DNA from: an uncultured Lachnospiraceae bacterium
GTDB taxonomy: Bacteria; Bacillota; Clostridia; Lachnospirales; Lachnospiraceae
Assembly: GCA_946554445.1 (NCBI GenBank)
Contig: CAMNSD010000031.1
Location: 1-50,634, forward strand
Length of the DNA stretch: 50,634 bases
Direction of reading: 5' to 3'
A model generated the notes under the pieces. The model did not search any database and was not told where the DNA came from. It saw nothing but the letters and a program-made list of their open reading frames with translations. A program made the position numbers and the translations under genes. Of the stretch, positions 9,144 to 18,207 are shown piece after piece. How positions within the stretch are numbered: the first letter of the stretch is position 1; each line of letters begins with the position of its first letter.

Positions 9144-9255
9144 TATCCGAGGCTGCGAAGCAGATCAGGTAAAGTTAATTCTTCCGTTTATCCGAGGCTG
9201 CGAAGCAGTCCTCGTAAAGTTAATTTGCGAAGCAAATTTACTTTTTTTATCCGAG
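9144..9255. repeat. GCGAAGC hairpin repeat, one partial and one full copy
   Basis: A unit beginning TATCCGAGGCTGCGAAGCAG and running into GTAAAGTTAATT occurs at 9144-9180 and again 45 bp later from 9189. The second copy continues into a longer stem (AAAGTTAATTTGC-GAA-GCAAATTTACTTT, one mismatch, 9217-9245) and a T run. The core GCGAAGC is an unusually stable mini-hairpin. A related element is at 48673-48722. Here it separates two convergent genes and probably acts as a terminator for both. Confidence 0.75.
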
Positions 9256-12003
9256 ATCCGCCGTCTCATAGATGCTTCTGACGCGGTATGGGCCGGAAAC
9301 GGATTTGCCATCTACATCGGTGAAATCGCGGCTTGGCAGGATTTTGAAAGTTCTGCTTCCGGCTTCCATGTCCACAAAGTTGTCATCGAGACGAAGAATC
9401 CCGTTCTCCGTTTCCACGCTGACGGATTTTGCGTAGTTTCTGGCAGTTACGGTGACAGTATCACCGTTTACTGATACCGTCAGTTCGGGATCCAGAAAAG
9501 CGTAGTGTTTCGGCGCGCAGAACAGGGTAGTTCCCGAGGAAATGATTTGGCCGTCTACAATCAGGGCATACTCCAGATGTACCTTTAGAGGATCCTGGTC
9601 ATTGAAGTCCAGATGCGGCAGCCAGGCGCCGCTGTAAGCAGGCGCTGTTACGGGGAATTCTCCTTCCCGTACGATGGTGGAATCCGGCAGGCGCAGAGCC
9701 CATTTTACGGTTCCGGTTACAGGGCTGTCTGTCTCGTTCGCAACATGCAGGTCTGCGCTCACATCCACGGGCTGCGGCAGGGTGTTGGCATGGGGTTTCT
9801 GGTCGATTTCTCCGTGTTCCTCGCAGGAAAGCAGTACCGGGGCAAACATCCGTTTCTCCGCGTACTGCAGCGCTTTCCAATTTCCGTAATAATCGACGCT
9901 TGCCCAGGATGCAACAGGCCAGATATCGTTCAGCTGCCACACTACAGTTCCCATACAGGTGCCGCGGAAGCGTCGGAAATGTTCTACGCCGTAGCGGATG
10001 GCGTCTGCCTGCAGAAGCTGCGAGCAGTAGAGAAGTTCGTCGAAACTCTTCGGATACAGGTAGGTCTGGGAAATGTAGTTTGTGATTTTGCCGTTGGCGG
10101 CGGTGTTTCTCTGGTGCATTTCCATTACGCGGGAGTAAATATTTCTGTCTCCTTCCTCTGTGAAACGGCGGATGGTCTGCAAGGCAGGGAAGGACTGGAA
10201 ACCAAACTCGGAAAGGAAACGGTAATGATGTTTTCTATAGGCGGTGAAAGGCTCGTTGCCGTGCCATACCCCCCAATAGTGCACATCGCCCACGTTCTCG
10301 GCATTGCTGTTCTCAAAGTTGCCGCCCGAACTGGGAGAGGAAGGCCAGTAGAAGGTTACGGGATCCTCCTCTTTCACAATCTGCGGGATAAGGTATTCAT
10401 ACAGACGGATATAGTCGTAGTATTGTTTCTTGGTTTTAGGCCAAGCCAGCATTTCATACTGAGTCTCCATCTCGTTGTTGCCGCACCAGAGTGCGATACA
10501 GGGATGGGAGCGGAGTCTGCGTATATTCTGTCTGATCTCTGCGGCAACATTGTTCTTGAAAGTTTCATTCAGCTCGTAAGCGGCGCAGGCAAACATGAAA
10601 TCGTGCCATACGAGAAGTCCTTTCTCATCGCAGATATCGTAGAAAAAGTCGTCCATAAAATAACCGCCGCCCCAGATGCGCAGACAGTTGAAATGGGATT
10701 CTTGTGCGGTGGCAAGGAGCATGTCGGTGCGTTCCCTGGTCTGTCTGGTCAGGATGTTATCTTCTGGTATGTAATCTGCGCCCATGGCAAAAATTTGCAG
10801 ACCGTTTATTTCAAAGGCAAAATTGCGTCCAGGAAGCTTCTTGGCCTCCTTGTCGGTGACGAAGATCTTTTTCGCATCCATGTTCAAAATCATGCTGTTG
10901 CCATCATCCAGATCAGGTGCCTGATTCTTCATATGGGAATCAAAAACTTCATCCTCCATGAGATCGGTATTGACTGTCACGGTGCGAAGACCGATGCGTT
11001 TCTGCCAGCTGTCCAGAGGATCGGGATTACCGTTTTCTTTGGAAACAGGAAGGAGCAGAACCTGTACTCCATACAGAGGCTGTGCGCCGTAGCCGTTGGG
11101 CCACCAGAGCTGAGGATTTGTGATTGTAAGCTCCACATTGACATGGTTGCACCGAAGTTCGCAGTTTAAGCCGGTCAGCCCTGCGGAGGGAGCGGAGTTG
11201 GTGAGTGCGTCGATGGGCGCGCTTTCGGCGGACAGGGTGGCAGCGCCATCCGGAGTGGTCAGAAGGAGAAGCGCCTTGAGTTGTTCCAAGGAGGCTTCCG
11301 GTGTCCATTCAATCTCCACATCAGCTGTCAGGCGGACGGTGTCTACAGTGTTTCCGTGTATTGTTTTTTCGCTGATATTATGCTTTTGTGTCAGGTATAC
11401 CTGCGCGATGCGGGCGGTGGTTACAGGGGTAATCGTCACTTCACGGAAAAGTCCTGCATCTGGAAGTCTGGGGCCCCAGTCCCATCCAAACATGCAGGCG
11501 GCTTTACGGATATGAGGGAAGCCCGGCATGGCATCTGAGGAGCCGCCGATAGGACATTTCTCATATTCTTCACTGATGAAACGGGTGGGGGAGTACAGGA
11601 CGACTTTCAGGTGATATACCGTATCTTCCTTATCATCCATAACTGCGGCGGTAATGTCGAATTCCCAGACTCGATTCATATTGTCAACATGTCCTAATAG
11701 TTCTCCGTCCAGATAGATGTCCGCAATTGTGTCTATGCCGTCGAAACGAAGAAACAGCCGGTCAGCTTTGCGGTCCTGTGTTGTGAGGGTAAAATCTGTC
11801 TCGTAGGCAAAGTCGTTTTCCATAAGCTTTAAAGCGTTCAGTTCGTTATCGCGGTAAAAGGGATCAGGCATCAGTTCATGGTTCAATAACGTTTCGTATA
11901 CAGTGGATGGGACGCTGGTCGAAATGGGAGTTTCTGGAATATTGTAGATGTTTTTCCCCAGAACGGTCAGCGTCCACTGCGCTTTTAAATTCTTTGCTGT
12001 CAT
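9247..12003 (-). CDS. Glycoside hydrolase family 2, beta-mannosidase type
   Basis: A 918-residue enzyme with the GH2 plan: an N-terminal jelly-roll sugar-binding domain, an immunoglobulin-like domain, a TIM barrel with LRIWGGGYFMDD, and C-terminal beta domains. The expected acid/base is Glu511 in WCGNNE and the nucleophile Glu599 in SEFGFQS. These motifs are those of beta-mannosidases, which remove terminal beta-mannose from mannan oligosaccharides or N-glycan cores. There is no signal peptide, so it should act in the cytoplasm on imported oligosaccharides. AAGGAGG lies before the ATG. It converges with the AraC regulator. Substrate specificity within GH2 is inferred from motifs. Confidence 0.9.
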   Translation of the reverse strand: MTAKNLKAQWTLTVLGKNIYNIPETPISTSVPSTVYETLLNHELMPDPFYRDNELNALKLMENDFAYETDFTLTTQDRKADRLFLRFDGIDTIADIYLDGELLGHVDNMNRVWEFDITAAVMDDKEDTVYHLKVVLYSPTRFISEEYEKCPIGGSSDAMPGFPHIRKAACMFGWDWGPRLPDAGLFREVTITPVTTARIAQVYLTQKHNISEKTIHGNTVDTVRLTADVEIEWTPEASLEQLKALLLLTTPDGAATLSAESAPIDALTNSAPSAGLTGLNCELRCNHVNVELTITNPQLWWPNGYGAQPLYGVQVLLLPVSKENGNPDPLDSWQKRIGLRTVTVNTDLMEDEVFDSHMKNQAPDLDDGNSMILNMDAKKIFVTDKEAKKLPGRNFAFEINGLQIFAMGADYIPEDNILTRQTRERTDMLLATAQESHFNCLRIWGGGYFMDDFFYDICDEKGLLVWHDFMFACAAYELNETFKNNVAAEIRQNIRRLRSHPCIALWCGNNEMETQYEMLAWPKTKKQYYDYIRLYEYLIPQIVKEEDPVTFYWPSSPSSGGNFENSNAENVGDVHYWGVWHGNEPFTAYRKHHYRFLSEFGFQSFPALQTIRRFTEEGDRNIYSRVMEMHQRNTAANGKITNYISQTYLYPKSFDELLYCSQLLQADAIRYGVEHFRRFRGTCMGTVVWQLNDIWPVASWASVDYYGNWKALQYAEKRMFAPVLLSCEEHGEIDQKPHANTLPQPVDVSADLHVANETDSPVTGTVKWALRLPDSTIVREGEFPVTAPAYSGAWLPHLDFNDQDPLKVHLEYALIVDGQIISSGTTLFCAPKHYAFLDPELTVSVNGDTVTVTARNYAKSVSVETENGILRLDDNFVDMEAGSRTFKILPSRDFTDVDGKSVSGPYRVRSIYETADLG

Positions 12004-12176
12004 GGTATTTCCTCCTTGTAGTGTATATCGTATAAGCTGTTTTCCTTATTGTATTCCGTATCCTGCTTTTGTGGTAAAAAGAAACTCTCACAAAATAGTA
12101 AAAATCTCTGAATTCAGAATTTGTGAAGGGATTAGACCTGTGTAATAATTCGAAAAAATCTAAGAAGTGGAGAAGC
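12004..12176. other. Intergenic region between GH2 promoter side and duplication copy B
   Basis: It carries the ribosome site and presumably the promoter of the leftward GH2 gene. I see no gene, RNA or clear hairpin here. The duplicated segment begins abruptly at 12177. Confidence 0.5.
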
Positions 12177-13184
12177 AAAACGATACATTTCAAGAAGAAG
12201 ATGCATAAACAGGATTAAAATATGATAAAGTTTATCCAGAATACATTCCCAATCTGAAACTTATGGGGGCATAGGCTGGCAATTTGTTTTGTGCTGGTTG
12301 ATGATGTAGGGTGAAAACAAAATAAATAGGCGAGGAGAGATGAATATGGGATTATTTACAAACAAGGATAAGGCGTGTCCAATATGCGGAAAAGGGACGC
12401 CGAGACTTTTTGCGACAAAGATTGAGGGGGCGCCAATTTGCAGTGAATGTAATAATAAGATTCTTGCAGATCAGGGAATGGTTGACAAATGGACATTCGA
12501 GAATCTGAAAGAGCATTTGGCATACCGCAGTGAGAACAAAAAACTTGTGGAGAATTTTACCCCTACCCGGACAGTCACACATGAGCGGGAGATGGTGATT
12601 GATGATGTGAATCAGCTGTTTTATTTCAAGAGTTGGATCGAAGATAATCCCCCGGTGTTTAAGTTCAGCGATATTACGGGCTTCAATATACAACTCGGAT
12701 GCGATACGGTGGAGACTTGGTGCAAAGGGATGGAGCGCACACCATACCAACCGGCGAGCAATGGTATCCTCGCAGGAATCTCTATGCTGGCCAGTCTTGC
12801 AGGCGCTAATAAGGACGATAAGGATGAGAGCATGTATGATAATCTGAATGTCCGGCTTCAGATCGACACACCCTATCTCCATGAATATGAGCTTTGCAGT
12901 ATCTCTGTGAGTGGTCAAAACCAGACGGCTTATATGGATGATGTGGCTCGGCAGATGAGTAAGGTCAATTCGCTCTGTAATCTTCTGATTGCATTGTCAA
13001 AGGAGGCGGACAATGGCATAGGAACAGCGTCTGGCAGCGCTGGTGTACAGACAGGTACCACAACCGATACGAATCAGGTTGTTGCTGATCTGAAGAAATT
13101 CAAAGAATTGATGGAGGCTGGTGTGATATCTGCCGAAGAGTTTGAGGCAAAGAAAAAACAGCTTCTGGGGATTTGAGACAGGGG
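12177..13184 (+). repeat. 1-kb duplicated segment, copy B
   Basis: Second copy of 6570-7578. Homology stops after GAGACAGGGG, and the terminator that follows copy A is replaced by unrelated DNA leading to the tuf fragment. No inverted repeats, target duplications or transposase flank it, so a simple transposition origin is not visible. Confidence 0.95.
12346..13176 (+). CDS. Zinc-ribbon (DUF4428-like) and SHOCT-domain protein, copy B
   Basis: Protein-identical to the gene at 6740-7570: an N-terminal two-CxxC zinc ribbon, an uncharacterised middle and a C-terminal SHOCT helix pair. The same AGGAG ribosome site is kept. The coding DNA looks unchanged while the upstream DNA has several differences, which suggests recent duplication with selection or gene conversion on the coding part. 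Downstream lie the tuf 3' fragment and the PadR unit rather than a terminator of its own. Its function is unknown, as for copy A. Confidence 0.8.
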   Translation: MGLFTNKDKACPICGKGTPRLFATKIEGAPICSECNNKILADQGMVDKWTFENLKEHLAYRSENKKLVENFTPTRTVTHEREMVIDDVNQLFYFKSWIEDNPPVFKFSDITGFNIQLGCDTVETWCKGMERTPYQPASNGILAGISMLASLAGANKDDKDESMYDNLNVRLQIDTPYLHEYELCSISVSGQNQTAYMDDVARQMSKVNSLCNLLIALSKEADNGIGTASGSAGVQTGTTTDTNQVVADLKKFKELMEAGVISAEEFEAKKKQLLGI

Positions 13185-13282
13185 TTTTTAAAAGGGCTTT
13201 CTGATTATATAGAGATAATTGGAAGTAACCGGGATAGACGTTATAAGAAAAAGTAAGTGTGCCAACCAAGGTTCCCAACCTA

Positions 13283-13342
13283 ATCTGCGAGGGTGGCAAG
13301 ACTGTTGGTTCTGGTCGGGTGGCTACTATCATCGAGTAATTA
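13283..13342 (+). pseudogene. tuf 3'-end fragment
   Basis: 57 bp ending in a TAA codon match the last 57 bp of tuf (2957-3013) with five differences, and the match runs on for three more bases (TAATTA). It would read [19 protein letters not shown] terminator follows at the expected place. No other tuf sequence precedes it. It is either the 3' relic of a second tuf copy or the right end of an element inserted at the tuf 3' end. Confidence 0.9.
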
Positions 13343-13361
13343 AGATTAAGACAGTAAAATA

Positions 13362-13396
13362 AAGGCTCTTGAGAGTTTTCTCGGGAGTTTTTTTTG
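13362..13396 (+). terminator. Terminator downstream of the tuf fragment
   Basis: CTCTTGAG pairs with CTCGGGAG (two G-T pairs) around a T-rich loop, followed by eight T. It stands relative to the fragment much as the true terminator stands to tuf. Confidence 0.75.
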
Positions 13397-13484
13397 CCTA
13401 AAAAATGAGAAATTACATAAGCTTGACCTTATCTTCCAATTTTGACCATATATCTCTATTAATTGTTATAGATCCTATCAACAC

Positions 13485-13513
13485 TTGACGTTCTAGTACA
13501 TTAGCTTTATAAT
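13485..13513 (+). promoter_or_regulatory. Sigma-70-type promoter of the padR unit
   Basis: TTGACG (13485-13490), a 17-bp spacer and TATAAT (13508-13513). The start codon at 13547 lies 33 bp beyond. PadR proteins usually bind such sites to repress themselves. Confidence 0.75.
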
Positions 13514-13546
13514 ATACCTAGCAATACAAAGTATATGAGGGAAATC

Positions 13547-13882
13547 ATGAATGACAAATATGAAAGACAAATGAAAAAAGGCGTCTTAGACATGTTAGTC
13601 TTAAAACTGCTGAAGTCAGAAGCAAAATACGGGTATCAGATCATTCAGGAGTTGAAAGAAAAGAGTGAAGAAACCTTTTTGCTGAAGGATGGCACATTAT
13701 ATCCGGTTCTCTATCGGTTGGAAGATGACAAACTGGTGGCGAGCAAGTGGAGCGAGACAGAAGGGAAGCAGGTGCCAAGGAAATATTACGAGATTACGGA
13801 AGCGGGGCAAAAAGCGCTGGAGGAAATAGAGGCTGTCTGGAAGCGGATTTCTGATGGGATATCAAAGATTATGGAGGAGTAG
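13547..13882 (+). CDS. PadR-family transcriptional regulator
   Basis: A 111-residue winged-helix regulator of the PadR/PadR-s1 type: MLVLKLLKSEAKYGYQII opens the DNA-binding fold, DGTLYPVLYRLEDD is the recognition-helix signature, and a C-terminal helix serves dimerisation. The start at 13547 is chosen over 13535 because GAGGG (13537-13541) lies upstream. It has its own promoter and is followed 3 bp later by a membrane protein with an HAAS/DUF1700-like start, a pairing seen repeatedly in Firmicutes, where the regulator controls its partner. The inducing signal is unknown. Confidence 0.93.
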   Translation: MNDKYERQMKKGVLDMLVLKLLKSEAKYGYQIIQELKEKSEETFLLKDGTLYPVLYRLEDDKLVASKWSETEGKQVPRKYYEITEAGQKALEEIEAVWKRISDGISKIMEE

Positions 13883-13885
13883 GCT

Positions 13886-14533
13886 GTGGATGCAAATAAA
13901 TACGTAAACGCTATTGCAAGAAAAATCAAGTGTGATGGGAAAAAGAAAAAAGAGATTAAGAAGCAGTTAATGACAGACATTCATATGCGGATGAAACAGG
14001 GAGAACAGCTGGAAGAGATCATTTCGCAGATGGGAACCATAAAGGAAATTGCAGAAGGATTTAATGAAAATATTTCATTGGAAGAGCAGAAGAGATATGC
14101 CAGAAAGAAAGTACTGAGGACTGTGATCTCTATTGTTGTAGTGTTGGCTTTTCTGCTATTGTTTGCATACTGGATGCTTCCCAAAAGCTTTGAAATTGAG
14201 CAGAGTAAATATTTTAACAAAGAACAAGTTGAATCCGCGATGAAAGAAACAATAGAGTTCCTAGATGCAGAGGATTATACTGCTTTACAGGCAAAGGCAA
14301 TACCTCAGATGCAAACGCTGTTAGACAAAGAAACAATGGATAAGGCAAAAGGCATGGTATCCGATGATTGGGGAGAGCGAAAGCAGTTTGGTGCGGCATA
14401 TATGGCAGAAGTGATTCAGGGAAACCAACATTTTGCTGTAGGAGAGATTACCGTTACTTATGAAAATGTAAGCGCTACCTATCGGCTGACATACGACGAA
14501 GAAATGCGTCTTTCTGGTATTTATGTGAGATAA
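13886..14533 (+). CDS. Membrane protein with HAAS/DUF1700-like N-terminus and DUF3887-like C-terminus
   Basis: A 215-residue protein with a GTG start, 3 bp after padR. Residues 1-70 are a charged helical domain (IKKQLMTDIHMRMKQGEQLEE) like the HAAS/DUF1700 proteins that accompany PadR regulators. One membrane helix follows at about 77-96. The extracellular C-terminal part (LDAEDYTALQAKAIPQMQ to the YRLTYDEEMRLSGIY end) resembles DUF3887. It probably acts in envelope stress sensing or modulation with PadR, but no specific activity is known. The amber-interrupted membrane-protein paralogue follows by 14 bp. Confidence 0.8.
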   Translation: MDANKYVNAIARKIKCDGKKKKEIKKQLMTDIHMRMKQGEQLEEIISQMGTIKEIAEGFNENISLEEQKRYARKKVLRTVISIVVVLAFLLLFAYWMLPKSFEIEQSKYFNKEQVESAMKETIEFLDAEDYTALQAKAIPQMQTLLDKETMDKAKGMVSDDWGERKQFGAAYMAEVIQGNQHFAVGEITVTYENVSATYRLTYDEEMRLSGIYVR

Positions 14534-14547
14534 AATAAGGAGATAAT

Positions 14548-14898
14548 ATGACAGCGGAAACAATCATTTCGACAGTAATACTGTTGGTCAGCGCAGCGCC
14601 TATTATCATAATTGGAATTGTTTAGTATAGAAGTAAGGATCCGGTTGGATTTTGGTCCGGGAAAAAGCCGCCCCAAAGAGCAGAGATTACAGATGTAAAG
14701 GCTTATAATCGAAAACATGGACTTATGTGGATTTTCTTTGGTGCAGGGTTTGTTTTATGTTCTCTATGCGGGCTGCTCTGGGATGGGCTGATTGCAGGAT
14801 ATCTGTGTATGATTGAGGTGATAGGAGGTATATTTGCGATGATTGCCTATCATGAAAAGCTGGATCGTATGTATTGCAAAAAGAATAGGGGCAAGTAA
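14548..14898 (+). pseudogene. Paralogue of the small membrane protein, interrupted by an amber codon
   Basis: Reading from ATG 14548 (AAGGAG upstream) gives a protein that aligns end to end, without gaps until the last residues, with the 116-residue gene at 7788-8138. Codon 26 is TAG where the other copy has CAG, at 14623-14625. The frame is otherwise open to TAA at 14896-14898. It is therefore a recent nonsense mutation or a sequencing error; read-through is possible but unsupported. It follows the padR unit closely and would be its third gene. Confidence 0.85.
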
Positions 14899-14957
14899 TG
14901 GTATTTGGGACGTGATCACAACGATTGAAAAATATATGGAAGGAGGGTGATAAGGAA

Positions 14958-17216
14958 ATGGATCACAAATGGACCAAAACGGAACAGGACGGCTACATCT
15001 TAATTGAAAATGAAGGAGGTCAGATTCTGGGAATTGCCGCAGGCAGCAAAGTTGGCATCCTGACGGTGGACGGCTTTGCCTTCAAGGATTTTCTTGGCAC
15101 TGGGGAACTGGTGCCTTATGAGGATTGGCGGCTTTCTTATGAAGAACGGGCGAAGGATTTGGCTAAGAGATTATCCATAGAGGATATTGCTGGTCTGATG
15201 CTGTATAGCGCCCATCAGGTTATTCCGGCCAAGGGACCGCAGGCGGCAGTGTTTGGCGGGACTTATGGTGGTAAAAGTTACGAGGAAAGCGGCGTGAATC
15301 CCTGGGAACTGACGGACCAGCAGAAGGATTTTATTGTCAAAGATAAGGTGCGTCATGTGTTGATCATGGAGTTGGAGAGCACGGAGACGGCGGTTCGCTG
15401 GAACAATAACCTGCAGGCATTGGCGGAAAATTCCGGTTTTGGCATACCGGCAAACAACAGCTCGGATCCGCGACACGGGGCAGGCTCAACGGCGGAATAT
15501 ATGGGCGTGACCGGAGAACCGATCTCTAAGTGGGCGAATGGTATCGGACTGTCTGCGGCTTTTGATCCTGCGCAGGTTAGGGAATTTGGAGAGATTGCTT
15601 CCGCGGAGTACCGTGCGCTGGGAATCACCACAGCGCTTTCCCCGCAGATTGATCTTTCTACGGAGCCGAGATGGATGCGGTTTGCGGATACTTTCGGAGA
15701 GCATACGCAGATGACGATTGATATGACGAAAGCCTACTGCGATGGTTTTCAGACGACGAAGGACAGCGAGAACGGGTGGGGTAAAGACAGCGTCAACACG
15801 ATGGTGAAGCATTTTCCGGGCGGCGGCCCCTGTGAGGGCGGCAGAGACGCGCACTATGCCTATGGGAAATATGCAGTTTATCCGGGAGGGAATGACAAGG
15901 AGCATTTGCGGCCATTTACCGAGGGTGCTTTTTCCCTGGATGGAAAGACGGGTAAGGCCAGTGCAGTAATGCCTTATTATACAATCTCTTACAATCTGGA
16001 TCAGAAAAATGGGGAAAATGTTGGAAACTCATTCAATAAATATCTGATTCAGGATCTGCTTCGGGAAGAACTTGGCTACGAGGGTGTGGTCTGTACAGAT
16101 TGGGGTATCACACATGATATAGGCGAGGCGGAAGAAACCTTTGCCGGGAAGTGCTGGGGTGTGGAGAAGCTGACAGAAGCAGAAAGGCACTTTAAGGCGT
16201 TGGAAGCGGGCGTGGATCAGTTTGGCGGAAACAATGATGCCGCGCCGGTGATGGAGGCCTATCGGATGCTCTGTGAGAAGTATGGGGAGGAAGCAGCGGA
16301 CGCCCGGTTTAGGCGGTCTGCGTACCGGCTGCTTTTGAATATTTTCCGTACCGGATTGTTTGAGAATCCTTATCTGAATCTGGAGGAATCCCTGCATACC
16401 GTAGGGTGTCAGACTTTTGTGGAAAAAGGTTATCAGTCTCAGCTAAGATCGGTAACGCTTTTAAAAAATAAAAAGAAAGTGCTTCCGCTGAAAGAAGGGA
16501 TTAAGGTCTACATACCGGACAGATTCATTAAGTCCCATATGAGTTTCTTTAGTAAGCCGACAGGCGACCGCACGGTGGTATCTGCCGGGAAAAGGGCGGC
16601 CTCGGAGTACTTTAAGGTGGTGGATACGCCGGAGGAAGCTGATGCAGCGCTGTGCTTTATAGAGTCGCCTATCTCCCGCGGTTATGATCCAGAGGACCGG
16701 AAGGCGGGCGGAAATGGCTATGTGCCGGTCACCCTGCAGTATAGACCATATCAGGCAGTGAGTGCGAGACAGCCCAGCCTGGCAGGAGGGGATCCGTTGG
16801 AGGAGTTTACGGATCGCAGCTACCGTGATAAATGGAACAGCACCGCCAACGAAGGGGATTTGGATCTGGTGGAAGAGATGAGGAGACGGATGGGCGACAA
16901 ACCGGTAATCACCATAGTGTCTTTGAAAAATCCGACAGTAATGGCCGAATTGGAACCCTGCACAGACGCACTTCTTGTAGAATACGGCGTTAGTCCACAG
17001 GCGGTATTGGATGTCCTTGTTGGGAGATTCACGCCGGAGGGCTTGCTTCCCATACAGATGCCGGCCGATATGGAGACCGTAGAAAAGCAGAAAGAAGACG
17101 TTGCCTTCGATATGGTATGTTATGAGGACGAGGAAGGTCATGTTTATGATTTCGGTTTTGGGATGAATTTTGACGGCGTGATTGTGGATGACAGAATCGG
17201 CAGGTACAAGAAATAG
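14958..17216 (+). CDS. Glycoside hydrolase family 3
   Basis: A 752-residue cytoplasmic enzyme. The N-terminal TIM barrel contains SSDPRHGAG, MVKHFPGGGP (the conserved KH(F) site) and VVCTDWG, with Asp381 as the predicted nucleophile. The alpha/beta sandwich and the C-terminal region ending in DFGFGMNFDG follow. GH3 enzymes of this plan release terminal beta-glucose or related sugars; the exact substrate is not shown. No signal peptide is present. Start 14958 is preferred over 14925 because AGGAGGG lies 11 bases upstream. It stands alone between the interrupted paralogue and a convergent methyltransferase gene. Confidence 0.9.
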   Translation: MDHKWTKTEQDGYILIENEGGQILGIAAGSKVGILTVDGFAFKDFLGTGELVPYEDWRLSYEERAKDLAKRLSIEDIAGLMLYSAHQVIPAKGPQAAVFGGTYGGKSYEESGVNPWELTDQQKDFIVKDKVRHVLIMELESTETAVRWNNNLQALAENSGFGIPANNSSDPRHGAGSTAEYMGVTGEPISKWANGIGLSAAFDPAQVREFGEIASAEYRALGITTALSPQIDLSTEPRWMRFADTFGEHTQMTIDMTKAYCDGFQTTKDSENGWGKDSVNTMVKHFPGGGPCEGGRDAHYAYGKYAVYPGGNDKEHLRPFTEGAFSLDGKTGKASAVMPYYTISYNLDQKNGENVGNSFNKYLIQDLLREELGYEGVVCTDWGITHDIGEAEETFAGKCWGVEKLTEAERHFKALEAGVDQFGGNNDAAPVMEAYRMLCEKYGEEAADARFRRSAYRLLLNIFRTGLFENPYLNLEESLHTVGCQTFVEKGYQSQLRSVTLLKNKKKVLPLKEGIKVYIPDRFIKSHMSFFSKPTGDRTVVSAGKRAASEYFKVVDTPEEADAALCFIESPISRGYDPEDRKAGGNGYVPVTLQYRPYQAVSARQPSLAGGDPLEEFTDRSYRDKWNSTANEGDLDLVEEMRRRMGDKPVITIVSLKNPTVMAELEPCTDALLVEYGVSPQAVLDVLVGRFTPEGLLPIQMPADMETVEKQKEDVAFDMVCYEDEEGHVYDFGFGMNFDGVIVDDRIGRYKK

Positions 17217-17293
17217 AATCCTGTGGATTGCCGGGGAAAGGTAGTCGCGTAAAGCATAGGCTGTCTTGCTGGCATGAAGTGTTTATAAAATAA

Positions 17294-17334
17294 TCAGGTG
17301 CTTTTTACAGATAAATTTTGTGAAAAGCACCTGA
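17294..17334. terminator. Hairpin between convergent GH3 and methyltransferase genes
   Basis: TCAGGTGCTTTT (17294-17305) and AAAAGCACCTGA (17323-17334) form a perfect 12-bp stem. T/A-rich tails on both sides suggest a bidirectional terminator. Confidence 0.75.
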
Positions 17335-17361
17335 AAAACAATATAATATTTATTAGCACAC

Positions 17362-18141
17362 TTATTTGCGTGCATACACCTGTAACCTGCGGAATGTTTC
17401 AAAGCAAGTACCGTCCGGCTGCTGTGTTCTTTTTAGCATAGCATTAATCACTTCCTGGCGAAACTTGTCTTTTACTATATCAGGAATACGTTCTATAAAA
17501 GGCACGATGCACGGCTGATCGATCCATTTTATCAAGTCTTCGGAAGTGGGGAAATATCTGTCCCGGTTTACTTCACTGATTGTAAAAGCAGAATAGCCAA
17601 TAGGGGCAATCAATTCTTCGTAGTGACTTTTCGCGGGCATGAACCAAGGCATTTCAAAATCCTCGAAATAACGCCTGTATGTCTCCACGGTTATTTTTTC
17701 TTGTATTACTGTGAGGAAATTAGAGCAGTTACCCTGACTTCCAAAATCCCATAATAATATGCCGCCTGTTTTTAATGCTGTGTAAGCGTTTTGTAAAAGC
17801 CGTCGGTGGTCTTTAACCCAATGCAGGGCCGCGTTAGAAAAAATAATATGAAATGCGTTGGAAAAGTGCAGGTCGTTGATATCCATACGAACAAAGGTAA
17901 GGTTATCCTTACATATTTCCTGTGCCGTTTGGATCATGCCCATGGAGGCGTCTATGCCCAGTACTTTTCCATTGGGGACAAGCAGCGCTAACTGTTCGGT
18001 TAAATGGCCGTCGCCACAGCCCAAATCCAGTATGATCTCATTACCCTGTAAAGGGATTTTTGAGATGAGGCTTTTTCCCCATTCTTTTTGATGGAAAGAT
18101 GCTGCTTTGTATTTTTGACCGTCAAATTCATATGTTTTCAT
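17362..18141 (-). CDS. Class I SAM-dependent methyltransferase, Tam-like
   Basis: A 259-residue enzyme. Motif I is ILDLGCGDG at residues 37-45, followed by an acidic motif II end (GIDAS), MDINDL, and FSNAALHWV, a sequence typical of trans-aconitate 2-methyltransferase-like and related small-molecule methyltransferases. The C-terminal half has the helical cap (RYFEDFEMPWF) of that group. It uses S-adenosylmethionine in the cytoplasm; the acceptor cannot be told from sequence. It is divergent from a LysR regulator across a 145-bp gap, so it may be that regulator's target. Confidence 0.85.
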   Translation of the reverse strand: MKTYEFDGQKYKAASFHQKEWGKSLISKIPLQGNEIILDLGCGDGHLTEQLALLVPNGKVLGIDASMGMIQTAQEICKDNLTFVRMDINDLHFSNAFHIIFSNAALHWVKDHRRLLQNAYTALKTGGILLWDFGSQGNCSNFLTVIQEKITVETYRRYFEDFEMPWFMPAKSHYEELIAPIGYSAFTISEVNRDRYFPTSEDLIKWIDQPCIVPFIERIPDIVKDKFRQEVINAMLKRTQQPDGTCFETFRRLQVYARK

Positions 18142-18207
18142 AAGTCCCCCCTATTTCTGTGCTGTTTTGTCTCAAAAATCTCAACCTTTTCTCCTGTTCT
18201 GGTTTTC

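Noticed and set aside
9613..11169. Long open frame of 518 codons on the plus strand
   Set aside because: It is antisense to the strongly conserved GH2 enzyme, whose motifs and ribosome site are clear; the antisense frame has no recognisable domain.
3017..13282. Complete integrative element with its own integrase
   Set aside because: No integrase, excisionase or conjugation gene is visible between the tuf copies, so only a remnant or another origin can be claimed.
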